Source: Trichaptum fuscoviolaceum
Lineage: Eukaryota; Basidiomycota; Agaricomycetes; Hymenochaetales; Trichaptaceae
Length of the DNA stretch: 64,000 bases
Direction: 5' to 3'
Assembly: GCA_910574455.1 (NCBI GenBank)
Contig: CAJSYZ010000011.1
Span: 1,612,001-1,676,000 of the forward strand
Shown one piece after another: positions 22,619 to 32,684 of this stretch (its first letter is position 1; each line of letters begins with the position of its first letter). The translations under genes and the position numbers were made by a program. The notes under the pieces were generated by a model. That model made no database searches, had not been told where the DNA came from, and saw nothing but the letters and a program-made list of their open reading frames with translations.

Positions 22619-24396
22619 TCAGATGTCATACTTAACAGGCACTCGAGCGTCACTACTAATATCAGGTTCATGTGCTGAGGGTTTCGGCGACGGTGGTCTC
22701 CTCATCTCACCCGCCAAATCCTCGTAGAAATCTCTCGTCAAACTAGCCCGCTCTCTGTCATCCACATTGAAGGGACCCTTCAGCTTTCCCGAGAAATGGC
22801 TCCGCACCTCCTCACGGAACGTCGCGACGGGGTCGACACCTTGCTCCCGGCAAACGAAGGTGAACCAACGGTGTCCTGCCGTGACATGCGTAACCTCGTC
22901 TGCATGGATGACCTCCAGCGCGCGCACACTCTCCTCGTCACCTTGCCGCCGGAACTTCGCAATTGTTGAGGGATTCACGTCGAGTCCCCTCGCTTCATGC
23001 ACGAGGTGGACGATCGCGAGGCGCGAGCGTAGGGAGTGCGCAGTGGTCGTGGCGGACTCCCAGAGTGCTGCGTGAATTGGTAGTGACCCATAGGGAGTCC
23101 CAAGTTCATTCAGGCGAGAAAGTAGGAGAGAAAAGTGTTTTGCCTCGTCCAGAGCGACCTTGGAGAAATCAGAGAAGAACTGGTGAGGAAGGGTTGGGTT
23201 AGTCGGGCCAAAACGCGCAATTGCATCCCAGCTAAAGAGGTGTTAGTTCCACATAACCCTGTGATGTGAGTGAATACCTACGCGAGATCAATTCTAAATA
23301 TTAGATGGACAAGATCGTCATTATACACAAAAGGGCAATGAGAATTCTGAGACTCACGCCCATTGCTCGATATTTGCCAGTGCATGCAACATTGCGGGTC
23401 TCCCTTTCCGTTTTGCAGCGTGCCCAGGATCCACGAATTTCATACAATCTTCTCTCGGAGGCACATCCGGAGGGGACGGGGCCGATGAGCCACGCCCAAT
23501 AGACGATAGCTTTCCGGAACGAAACAAATTGACTGCATGTCGCGTTCGTTCAACCTTGACTGACGTTTAGGACGACGTGCATAGAGCTGTGAGGCTCTCA
23601 CCTTCAGCTGTGGATGCGAAGTGTTGAGGATCAAGACTGCCCATTGAATGAGGGTTTGGGGAGGATTTTCCGAAGGTACGATATCCTCCTTCAAAGTTAT
23701 CAGATCGATTGCTTGTGCTCCTGACGCTGAAGTCGATGTCCGATTTGATTGCGGGGGAGGATCCGCAAATTCTAGGATGGATGGGTAAGATTAACTGTAA
23801 GGAGGCTAGGCAGACTGCAAAAACCTTCAGAGACGGGTCTAAACTCAACAAGCCTCCAATTTGTCCCTTCGTCAGGCTGCTCTATCCAAACTGACTCCGT
23901 GCCTTGGTTCAACACTGATTGCCGGACGTTGACTTTGTATGTACATGCCTTGAGTCCTGTTTCACTCTTTCCCGAACGCATGTCAAAGTCATATCTGGTA
24001 GATCATTTTGAATGTTCAGAATTTCTTGTTAATTCGTGGTCTTCAGGACTCACCGATGCCATGGACAGACAGCCACAAAGCCAGTTTCGGCCTCTTCGAT
24101 ATCGGCATGCGACATATCTGCTCCTAAATGTGGGCAGGCAGACTCCATAACATACAACTGATCAGACATCGTCTTCGCATCCAAGGCTTGAGGGTCCGAG
24201 TGTTCCACATTATTGGGAGGAGTGCTAGATGCCAGTCGAAAGAGTAAAAGAGAACGGTAATTTCCCTCCACTGATCGAAGTGTCACCAGGAATCGAGTAT
24301 GTGATAAAATCTTAGAGATAGGAATAAGCCTGCGTTTGTGAGAGTTTAGAATGGGATTGCATTAGGTAGAACATACTCGATAAACGTGTCAGCCAT
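22619..24396 (-). CDS. Rieske [2Fe-2S] - DUF455 ferritin-like fusion protein
   Basis: A 485-residue protein read from ATG at 24396 (MADTFIELIPISKI). The N-terminal third is a Rieske domain with ligands Cys72/His74 (ESACPHLGADMS) and Cys95/His98 (VCPWHRYDF). A Ser/Thr/Pro linker (about 155-185) leads in the same frame into a DUF455 domain (about 190-460): LIQWAVLILNTSHPQLK, AVNLFRSGKLSSIG, PPDVPPRED. Six candidate di-iron ligands are Glu275 (NIEQWA), Glu311/His314 (DEAKH), Glu361 (HEARGLDVNP) and Glu394/His397 (ADEVTH), the E, ExxH, E, ExxH pattern of ferritin-like enzymes. No targeting signal is visible. Intron phases keep one frame through both domains, so the fusion is not an artefact of two adjacent genes. 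Inference: an oxidase or oxygenase fed electrons by its own Rieske centre; substrate unknown. It is divergent from the TatD-like gene. Confidence 0.88.
23282..23293 (-). other. 12-nt micro-exon of the Rieske-DUF455 gene
   Basis: The exon AATTGATCTCGC, between atttag and gtaggt, supplies A|ID L A| between the metal-ligand helix NIEQW and WDAIARFG. Both flanking joins are in phase, and without it the helix cannot be built. Confidence 0.75.
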
Positions 24397-24701
24397 TGTA
24401 GACGCTAATCCCCTCCAAATTGTATGTCTGTACAGTGGCAGGGTCTGGCCAGCTCTAATTGCATGAGGGTGCGAAACGCGCAGGAAGCCAAGGCGAGAAG
24501 CTGGCACGCCCTTGAGTGCAGCGTAGTTTATAGCAGTTCTCAGCAGTTTGGAAAGAGTGAGCTGGATAAAGAAGAATGGGATGAATTTGCTGTCAAGGTC
24601 GATTGTAAAGAGCGTGTGGAATCTCACCGGAGGGATTGGACATTATCGGCAGAGCTTACTGTTGCTCGAGTGCAGTGACCACATCTCTTTCAAGCATTTG
24701 T

Positions 24702-26018
24702 ATGCTCAGACTTCTTCCTTCCTGCCAACTGCTAGCTATACGAAGTCGAGCGATATATACATTTCGAAGTACGAAGGAGAAGCTTTATCCTACTGTCTGT
24801 ATCGCTTCTCCAGCTCCGAACAAGCGCTTCTGTTCTTCATATAACCCAGGAACAAATCGGAAAATGGGGAAGAATAACAAGAAAAAGTCCTCAGCTCCGG
24901 ACGAGTCGCATCTGCTTCTGTCCTCGACGGAAGCTTCGACGGTACCTCTAGTCGACACACATACACATCTACTCTCCACATTCGAAGCGTACACGAGCAA
25001 ATACCCATCCGGGTCATACGAAACTGTCTATGACTTCGTTCGCGGAGTGTATAACGGACGAAATGTGGAAGCATTGGTCGATGTGTATTGCGAAGCGCCA
25101 GTAAAGACTCGTTGGAAGGAGTTAGCGGATTCCGCCATTTCACTGGAATCTAGGAAAGAGAAATGGAATGACATCGAGTATTGGTTCGTCATGGGTATGT
25201 TATGCTACAACTCCCTTGCTGTTTCCTATCTGACTGGGTGGATGAAGGCGTACATCCGTAAGCCATCAATAGATACAAACCCAGGCTCTCGTTTTCGTAA
25301 TGATACATGAACGTTCATTAGACATGAAGCTAAGGATTATAACGACGATGTGGAAGCAGAGATGTAAGCTCACAAGATTCATCGGCCTGGTACTTTCATT
25401 GACCCAATACAAAGCCTAGAAGCGATGAAACACCCACGAAACGTTGGATGGGGTGAGATTGGCCTCGACTACCACTATGACCTGTCCCCTCGCGAGATAC
25501 AGCGGGAAGTTTTCGCTCGACAGCTGCGACATGCTATACGGCTTGGAAAACCACTGACCATACATACGCGTGAAGCAGAAGACGACACAGAACGAATACT
25601 GAAAGAAGAAGTTCCGAAAGACTATAAGATCCATATACACTGTTTCACCGACTCTCCCGACTTCGCTGAGAGGCTCTTAGACCATTTCCCCAACCTCTTC
25701 ATCGGTATCACCGGCGTTATCACGTACACTACGAACCTCAACACATCCGCTGTGATAAAACATCTCGTAGAATCTGGGTCCTCCCCGCTTCGCATCGTTT
25801 TGGAGACAGATGCACCCTTCATGGTACCGGGCAACATCTATAAATCCATCCCTCCCTTAGGGAAGAGTGGATCACGTCTTCCCCTGTGCCATACAGCAAT
25901 GCTTCCTTGGACCGCTGAATTCGTCGCTGGCGTCACAAAAGAGGCAGGAGCTGATTACGATGCCAATCGCGTTATGAGTGAAGCACGGGAGAACGCCAGG
26001 AGAATGTACAATGTCTGA
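24702..26018 (+). CDS. TatD/Scn1-like metal-dependent hydrolase
   Basis: Member of the TatD family of metal-dependent (beta/alpha)8 hydrolases or nucleases. Metal-site motifs are present in order: DTHTHL, GVHPHEA, GEIGLDYHY, IHTREA, IHCFTD and LETDAPFM. The extended region between DTHTHL and GVHPHEA (VYDFVRGVYNGRNVEALVDVYCE and following) resembles the fission yeast Scn1 branch rather than bacterial TatD. The GVHPHEA motif is interrupted by two introns and needs a 10-nt exon at 25248-25257. Start choice: the ATG at 24702 gives a Ser/Arg-rich leader (MLRLLPSCQLLAIRSRAIY) that could be a mitochondrial presequence. The ATG at 24864 (MGKNNKKKSS) gives a cytosolic form. A TATA-like stretch near 24751 between them would favour the shorter one. 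Dual localisation from two starts is possible. Confidence 0.88.
25248..25257 (+). other. 10-nt micro-exon of the TatD-like gene
   Basis: GCGTACATCC, between gatgaag and gtaagc, gives G|GC GTA CAT CC|A and so rebuilds the metal-site motif GVHPHEA. Both flanking introns have good donor and acceptor signals. Confidence 0.8.
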
Positions 26019-26505
26019 CTAGTAATAGAGACCATGATATCGTAGGTGCGCATAGTTGTTCGCTAGTCTTCACAAACCCATGCATTGACACTCCTTTTCA
26101 AGACAGTCTAATTCTCATAGATATTTCAGTGATATTGATCAATCCATGAGACGACACAATTGTTCCAATAACAATACTCCACTTTCCAGTCCCTCATCGC
26201 CAGATACCTTGAGATCCCCTTTTCCTCAAAGTTGGCTCGCATTGGTATCTGATTTCTGCTGCATTTGTGCCGCGAAACTCAGATATTTGGGCTGGGGATC
26301 GATGAATCCATGGAAGTCTGCAGTTCCTGTACTCCGTCGATTTTGAATCAAATGAGATCCGAGCCTAAAGGGAAATCAGGTTTTGACTCCATGAGCCATA
26401 GTTGTTTACATGAATAAAGATGATATCCCCGTGTAATCCATCATTGCTAATATGAGCATAGTATACATTGCGATGACATAACCTGCGGAAGAAGAAAAGA
26501 ATGGC
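26019..26505. other. Convergent 3' region between the TatD-like and F-box genes
   Basis: AT-rich; holds the 3' UTRs of two convergent genes. No coding or RNA gene was seen. Confidence 0.5.
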
Positions 26506-28308
26506 CTAAATGTGTTCAAGAAAAGGTGATGTTGAATGGGAATTAGAACTGATACTCTCCGAGCTCCTTGCCTCCAACACCTCAACACGATCTTGCAGGC
26601 GCTTCATTCGACGCCTGTAATATGCGGCAATTGTCATAGGCTTCTTGATGTCCTTCCACATATCAATGAGCTCTTTTACCACTGCTTCTCGATCTTCATC
26701 GTCTGTCACCGGTGTAGGCAATTGGATAGCTGAGATGGGTATTGACAGGTCCACCAACAAAATAGCAATTGCTGATGATTGATATTCTTCAATGACTGAT
26801 GTCCCAAAATCCGCTCTCTCCAGTTTCATGAACTTGTGTCTTTCAATATCTGGCGTTGCAAAAATATCACCATCAATGTACACATCAATGCTAGCCCAAT
26901 CGACTTCAATGGATAATCTGCGAAGGCATGGACAGTGTTGTGCAAGTAAGACCAGGACATGTGGTGTTGGTTTTGGTTTCATTGCACCAGAGGTGGGTAG
27001 GTATAGTTCCTCGAGAAGTGGCCAGTGGCGAATAAGAGATTCAAAATCACTTCGGGAGAAGAGAAACTCGCACTCCCAGTCAACAGTGAACGAAAGAGTC
27101 CTTAATTGGGTCAAGCGACGGAGGCCCTGGAATGACTTCAGATCGATGATCAAGGAAGTCCATTCTACTTCATCCTTCATAAACAACTGACTTCTCAAGC
27201 TCAAGTCCCTGAGAAATGGAACATTTTGCCCAATCGTTGATATCAACCCTTGCAGGTCCGCTGCAGGCTCTATCTCCTGTGCCTTGACATTGAGGCACCG
27301 GAAGCTCGGTGATGGCAATGTTGATATGAATGAGGAGGCTGTGTGGAAACTGGAAGACAGCGAAAGTTCCGCAAGGGACACGAAGGGATTCTCGAATTCA
27401 TATTGCAGGATGTCGTATGGAACCCAAAAATGTTGGTCGCAATATACCTCCATGCGCTTCATATCTTGCAAGTTAGACAGAGCCTTCAGTAGCAAAGGTT
27501 GCATGAGTCTCGGGCAAATTGTGATTGTTTCTAGTTTGTGGAGGGACGACACAAGTTCAAGAAGACACTGTGAAGCCCATGTAACGTGCTGATTTCCCAA
27601 ACTGACAGTACAATGTCTTGCCTCTTTATGACCCGCCCACAGGCTTATTGACCGTATATCTGGCGAGCATTTGGGTATCACGCCCAAGAAATCCTCGAAA
27701 GCCCGTGTTCCCGATTTTCGGACGGACGTGAGACGGTCGATATCGTCAAGCTTGTCGAAAGTGATTTGCAGGTGCTTTAGGTTTGCACTTAGAAAGAGAG
27801 TCGCAAAATCGATTTGGTAGCTGAAAGTTCCCGTCCCTACTCCGCAATGCACTATGAGCTCCTCGAGATTTGGCAGAACCGAAAACGGGTTGCGCCACAA
27901 TGCTACAGTTGTGATAGTAGATTCTGCATAGTGATATTGACACGATTGAATAGTAAGGTGTTTCACAAAGGACGCGTAAGAGTTGAAGCGTTCCCAATTT
28001 ATTGGACATGTAGGATCGAATACCAACGCTTGGTATTCCTATTGAAGTTACATACATGTTTAGTACATGATCGTTTATGCACAGTCAGAGGTGCTCACAC
28101 CAAATGAATAGTCGTATGTTTCGCGTTCCTCTAGAGGGGCCAATAGTTCAAGCAGAGGACGCGGTGAATCCAATGAACACCAAAGAAATCTATTAGCAAG
28201 AGGAGACCAGTGTTTGTTAACAACGGAACAGGAAATCAAGCATTTCCTGTCAGCGAAAAGTAGAACTCTTTCCAGTATGTCTTGTATCGTAAGGACTTCG
28301 TTGTCCAT
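26506..28308 (-). CDS. F-box/LRR-like protein, tandem copy A
   Basis: Starts at 28308 (MDNEVLTIQDILERVLLFAD). The F-box covers about residues 5-45 (LTIQDILERVLLF...NKHWSPLANRFLWCSLD). One intron near 28030-28100 joins YDYSFG to EYQALVFDPTCPINW. The body is a long run of degenerate leucine-rich repeats (for example LPNLEELIVHCG, LPSPSFRCLNVK, HWPLLEELYLPTSG, CPCLRRLSIEVDW). The end is a short coiled coil (RRRMKRLQDRVEVLEARSSES). It is a paralogue of the gene at 28520-30300, sharing N terminus, intron position and repeat layout. It probably works as an SCF ubiquitin ligase adaptor with unknown target; such families are greatly expanded in Agaricomycetes. Confidence 0.85.
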
Positions 28309-28519
28309 CGTTGGTGGGATTCGCAGATAGAAAGGACAAGCAAGTTCTCAGGGTCCGTCGCCGACCGACGTCGACATTTGTTTCAAGCGCAGTTTCAATA
28401 CTACTTATTGATCACCGCATTTACCACATGTGCCACGGTAAGAGGACAAACTACTGGGTTGCGTGTCTGCATATATACGATACCTCCTAATCATATATAT
28501 TCATAGCCAATATTGGCAT

Positions 28520-30300
28520 TTACACTAAAGATGGTGCGGTCGACGAGTCAAGACTTCCGACTCCCCTTGCCTCCAATAATTCATTACGCAAGTGCCTGAT
28601 TTGTCGCCTATAATGACCTGCAATAGTCATGAGCTTCTTGATATCCTTCCAAACAGCACGATGCGCATCTCCTGGGCTCCCTACTTCGCTGGGCAGTTGT
28701 ATCGCTGAACTCGATATCGACAAGTCTACAAGAAAAACAGCAATTGCTGCTGACTGGGATTCCTCCACGGGCGACAATCCGAAATCCAAATTGTCCAAGT
28801 TCATGGGCTTGTGCATTATGTCGGCCGGCGCTGAAAACATGTCCGCATCTATCTGAGCATCAAATTTATCCCAGTTGACTCCGATAGTCAATCTGCGAAG
28901 CTTCGGGCAATGTTGTGCAAGTGAGTGCAGAGCATGCGGCATTAGATATGGTGTATCCCCAGGAGTTGGGACTATGTGTAGCTCCTCGACCAGCGGCCAG
29001 CAGCCGACGAGATACTCAAACTCCTGCATAGACAAATGCAATTGATGCGGAATATTGAGAGCAAATACCCTCATTTGCGTTAATCTGGAGAGTGGCTTGA
29101 ACGTTTCCAGGTCTATTAGGCAGGACTGTCTACTTTCCACCTGAGGAGGATCACCGAGGCTTGGTCCATCTAATCGCAGGAGCGAAAGAAGAGGAAAGTG
29201 CGTTCCAATAGCCGAGGTCAAGGTCAAGAGACTGCTCGCTTGGACGATCTCTTGAGACGAAATCGTGAGGGACGTTAAATTTGGCGACGTAATTGGCATC
29301 AGGAATTGTGTAGTGATAGGAAAGTTTGAGGATATTAGAAGTTTATCGAGGGAAATAAAACTAGTTTGATTAAGGTCCAGATCCTCAAAGTTAGTCCTTG
29401 AAACTTCGGCTACGTCAGGTGGATTTCTCAGCGAATGTTTGTCGCATCGTAGCTCCAATTTACTCATGCGTTTTAGGTTGGATGTTGCGGATAGTAATCC
29501 CGGTTGCATGAGCATCGGGCACATAACGATTACCTCCAAATTGCAAAGAGACGACAATAGCCTTTCCAAGCCTGACACAAGCCAAGAGAAGCGACCGTCC
29601 CCATAGTCTAAAGTGCACCCTCCATTTCCCTCCGTTGCCGATATGCTTATCGTCCGTAGGTTCGGGGAACGTTTAGGTACTGCATTCAGAAATGCGTCGA
29701 ATGAATGAACTCCAGACTTGTGAAGCGATGGAATGGTGTCAATTGTTCCGATTCGATCGAAGTCGACCTGCAACAGCTTGAGGTTGTGACTCAAGAAAAG
29801 CGCGGCGAAATCAATTGGATAGTTGAATAGCTTATTGGTCCCTCGACAATTTACGACCAATTCTTCGAGATTGGGAAGGAGCGAGAACGTTTCACGCCAC
29901 AACGCTATGGTTGAGACAACTGACTCCTCGTAGTGTGGATATTTGTGATCGGGTTGAATCGTGAGTCGTTTCACATACAATGCGTACAGATCGAAGCGTT
30001 TCCAGGAAATAGGTTTTGTGATATCAAATCCATAATAGTCCTAGAATGTTATCCATTAGATATTTCATAGAGTAAAGTAGAGAATCTCACACTGGATGGA
30101 TAGCGAGATCTTCCAAGGGGTTTTATTGGTGCCAATAGTTTAAGAAGAGGTCGCTGCGTGTCCAATGAGGCCCAGAGGGTACGAGAAGCGAGATGCAACC
30201 ATTGTTTGCTGACAATTGCGCAAGAAGCCAAGCTTTTCTCATCAGCGAAAATAAACACTCTTTCTAGTATGTCCTGTATAGTTAGGGCTTTGTTATCCAT
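28520..30300 (-). CDS. F-box/LRR-like protein, tandem copy B
   Basis: Starts at 30300 (MDNKALTIQDILERVFIFAD), nearly the same N terminus as copy A. The single intron (about 30040-30090) joins SRYPSS to DYYGFDITKPISW, at the same place as in copy A. Repeats such as LPNLEELVVNCRG, LCNLEVIVMCPMLMQPG and GCWPLVEELHIVPTPGD align with those of copy A. The C-terminal stretch AGHYRRQIRHLRNELLEARG matches the coiled coil of copy A. About 210 bp separate the copies, which read in the same direction: a head-to-tail duplication that has since diverged considerably. SCF adaptor; target unknown. Confidence 0.85.
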
Positions 30301-30845
30301 TTCAAAGAGAGATGATTACGACGACACGGAGGTGAAGAGGAGCTCTTCGGAAGAGTCAACTGGGCGCAGGGTTTCTAACTTCAGGCGGAGTTTCAATTAT
30401 CACATCACCAGTTGCATCCTAATAACAAAATATTATCTTGCATTAAAAAAAGAATGAGCAGATGATGTCTGGTGCAATCTCAACGCTCAATCTTAAAGAC
30501 CTTTGGGAACGCTTAGCTTGAAGAAAAAGCCTCTTCTACCCTTCATTTCATGGATCGCCCATTGATCTTCGACCGGCGATTTCCGGATTTGCCTTACCAA
30601 ACATGGAAGTCGGACAATGAAGTTGATTGAAGGCACGAAGAATTCCCACGACTGTCATATCCCCGCCAAGGTTGTCCGCCTTCTTGTCTTCTTCTTCCCC
30701 GCCGCCTTGTCGTCGCTCGCTCCCCATCCTTTCCCTCTGTCCATCGCCACGGACGTCCTTTCTTTCCCCTCCTCACCGTTGTACACGGCCTTTACGTTCT
30801 TTATTATTGTCTGAAAGCCTTTAAAACACAAGATATCCATCAATC
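30301..30845. other. Divergent upstream region between F-box copy B and a membrane protein gene
   Basis: Pyrimidine-rich from about 30670 to 30800, as is common just before fungal start codons. No TATA box and no supported gene. An open frame at 30617 encodes a hydrophobic stretch (LLVFFFPAALSSLA) but is not linked by frame to the downstream gene. Confidence 0.45.
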
Positions 30846-32684
30846 ATGAGTCACGCTCTTCCCTTTCGCATTGGGTTTGCTGGCGCGCACAACTCGCGCA
30901 TCAAGAAAGTCAAGCGTGATCCCAGCGCTTGTGAGTATCTGATAATCCTGTGTTTCCGACGAGATATTTAGCTAATCTATACCTCAAAGCTTGCGCAACG
31001 GGTGGCTTTATCACAGCCCCGACCTTGGGACAGGTTGTAAATGCTAGCAGTCCCGTCACATTCTCCTGGGATAGCAGCTGCCTGAACATCACCTCCGCAG
31101 ACGTCTTCCTCTACGCGCCTGATAGAGATACCCCGCTGATCCAGGTCTTTGAAGGTGTTGATTTCACGAAGGGCTCTTACAATGTGCGTCTTATCGTTGA
31201 GCTTATTCGTTGCCACGGCATAAATTGACCGCTTGATTCTCCTTCAGGCCACTCTGAAGCCCAAATGGTGGAATTCTACCTCCTCAGTTGATCTTCAGAT
31301 AACTGTCCTCAAAACAGGAGACCCTGTCTTCATGGCTCAGTATGCTGCCGGCCCTGTCTTCACGGCCGACTACACTGCACCTGCCGGTGGTACTACATCC
31401 AACGACATTGGAACGACATCATCTACCGACTCAAACGTAACTCAAGTAAACAATCTTGCTGGTGCGAAGAGTGGCGGAATATCAAAAGGCGCTATCGCTG
31501 CAGCCGTCCTTATACCACTGATCGTCATCGGCATTGGCCTCGGTATCTACATTCGCTTATCACGCGCGCGTGAGGCAGAGAAGCGCAAGAGGTGGAGCGA
31601 GAATGTTGACAAGCGCATGTCGACCATCTCTGGGGACTGGCGTAGTATGAGCCGTGTGGGTGCTGAGGCCGCTATTCGCGCCAGCGTTGTCGATACATAC
31701 AGGAACTCCGTTCGTGCGTCCGTGGCTGGGGGATCACTTCCAAGGCCATCCAGCACTTTCGCTGTCGAAGGTGCTGGCGATGAAGTTTCTCAGCCGCCGA
31801 TGGCACAGATTCGCCGTCCTGGCGTCGGTCCCCGTGGCCCTATCTCCTCTACTGCTGGCAGCGATCGTGTTTCTCGCGTTTCGTTTGCTGCTGATACTCG
31901 ATTCTCGCGTGCATCGACTGGCGATGGCCTTGGTTCCCGTGGACGTCCCTCTGTCGACTCCCGACGTGCAGGTGTTCCGTCTCGTGCATTCCATTCTGCG
32001 TATATTCCACCCGTGCCCTTGCCATCGCGCCGCTCTGAGTTTATCCCAGATTCGGAGCACAACTCAGGATCAGACAACGAGGACGCTCGTATTGGTGCAA
32101 TGAGCCCGACCCAGCGCGAAGGTCCCTTGTCCTTAAGTGCTGCTGACATCCACGCCCGCATGAACGGAACGCAGGGCAACGAGCCGCGACCGTCAATTGA
32201 TGAAGTTTACCCAGCGCTTAGCATGATGCGTATGCAAAATGGTTCTCAAGCTGATCTGCTTCTCGAGCCTGGTCAAACTCAAGCCCATGGATACGTAGAT
32301 AACCAGTCTGTGGCCCTGCCTCCACCTGCGACTCCGAAATCCCCTATCATGGAGGCGATGCCGATGCAGCCTCTTCCGTCATCCTTCATGTCTCCTGACG
32401 AGATGTTGAGGAATTACGCGGAACGTCGTCGTACTGGCACAAGCACTGCGACAAGCGGATCAATAGGTTCACCTGCCATTTCATACCCGATGCCCGTTGC
32501 CTCTCCTGTCTCATCAACCAGTAACATGAGAACTCTCTTCTCGCCCACAGGCACTTCCTCGCCCACGATCGCTCCTGCTACAAACAACCCCTTCAGGAAG
32601 AGTATGGCAACAGACGAACGTCCACCAAGGCGCAGTGCTGAAACGCAGTACGATGACGACGATGCGTATTTGGGCACAAACTGA
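30846..32684 (+). CDS. Single-pass membrane protein with Ser/Pro-rich cytoplasmic tail
   Basis: Three exons, starting MSHALPFRIGFAGAHNSRIK at 30846. The extracellular-like part (about residues 30-160) is Ser/Thr-rich with several N-glycosylation sequons (NASS, NITS, NSTS, NVTQ) and contains SPVTFSWDSSCLN with TSADVFLYAPD, an immunoglobulin-like beta pattern common in fungal surface proteins. One membrane helix follows (GAIAAAVLIPLIVIGIGLGI), with a positive stop-transfer sequence (RLSRAREAEKRKR). The tail of about 370 residues is Ser/Pro/Arg-rich and probably disordered, with many possible kinase sites (RRPSVD-like, RKSMA). No classical signal peptide precedes the first domain in this model, so an unrecognised upstream exon or signal-anchor insertion is possible. 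Function unknown; the layout resembles cell-wall stress sensors but no WSC domain is present. Confidence 0.75.
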
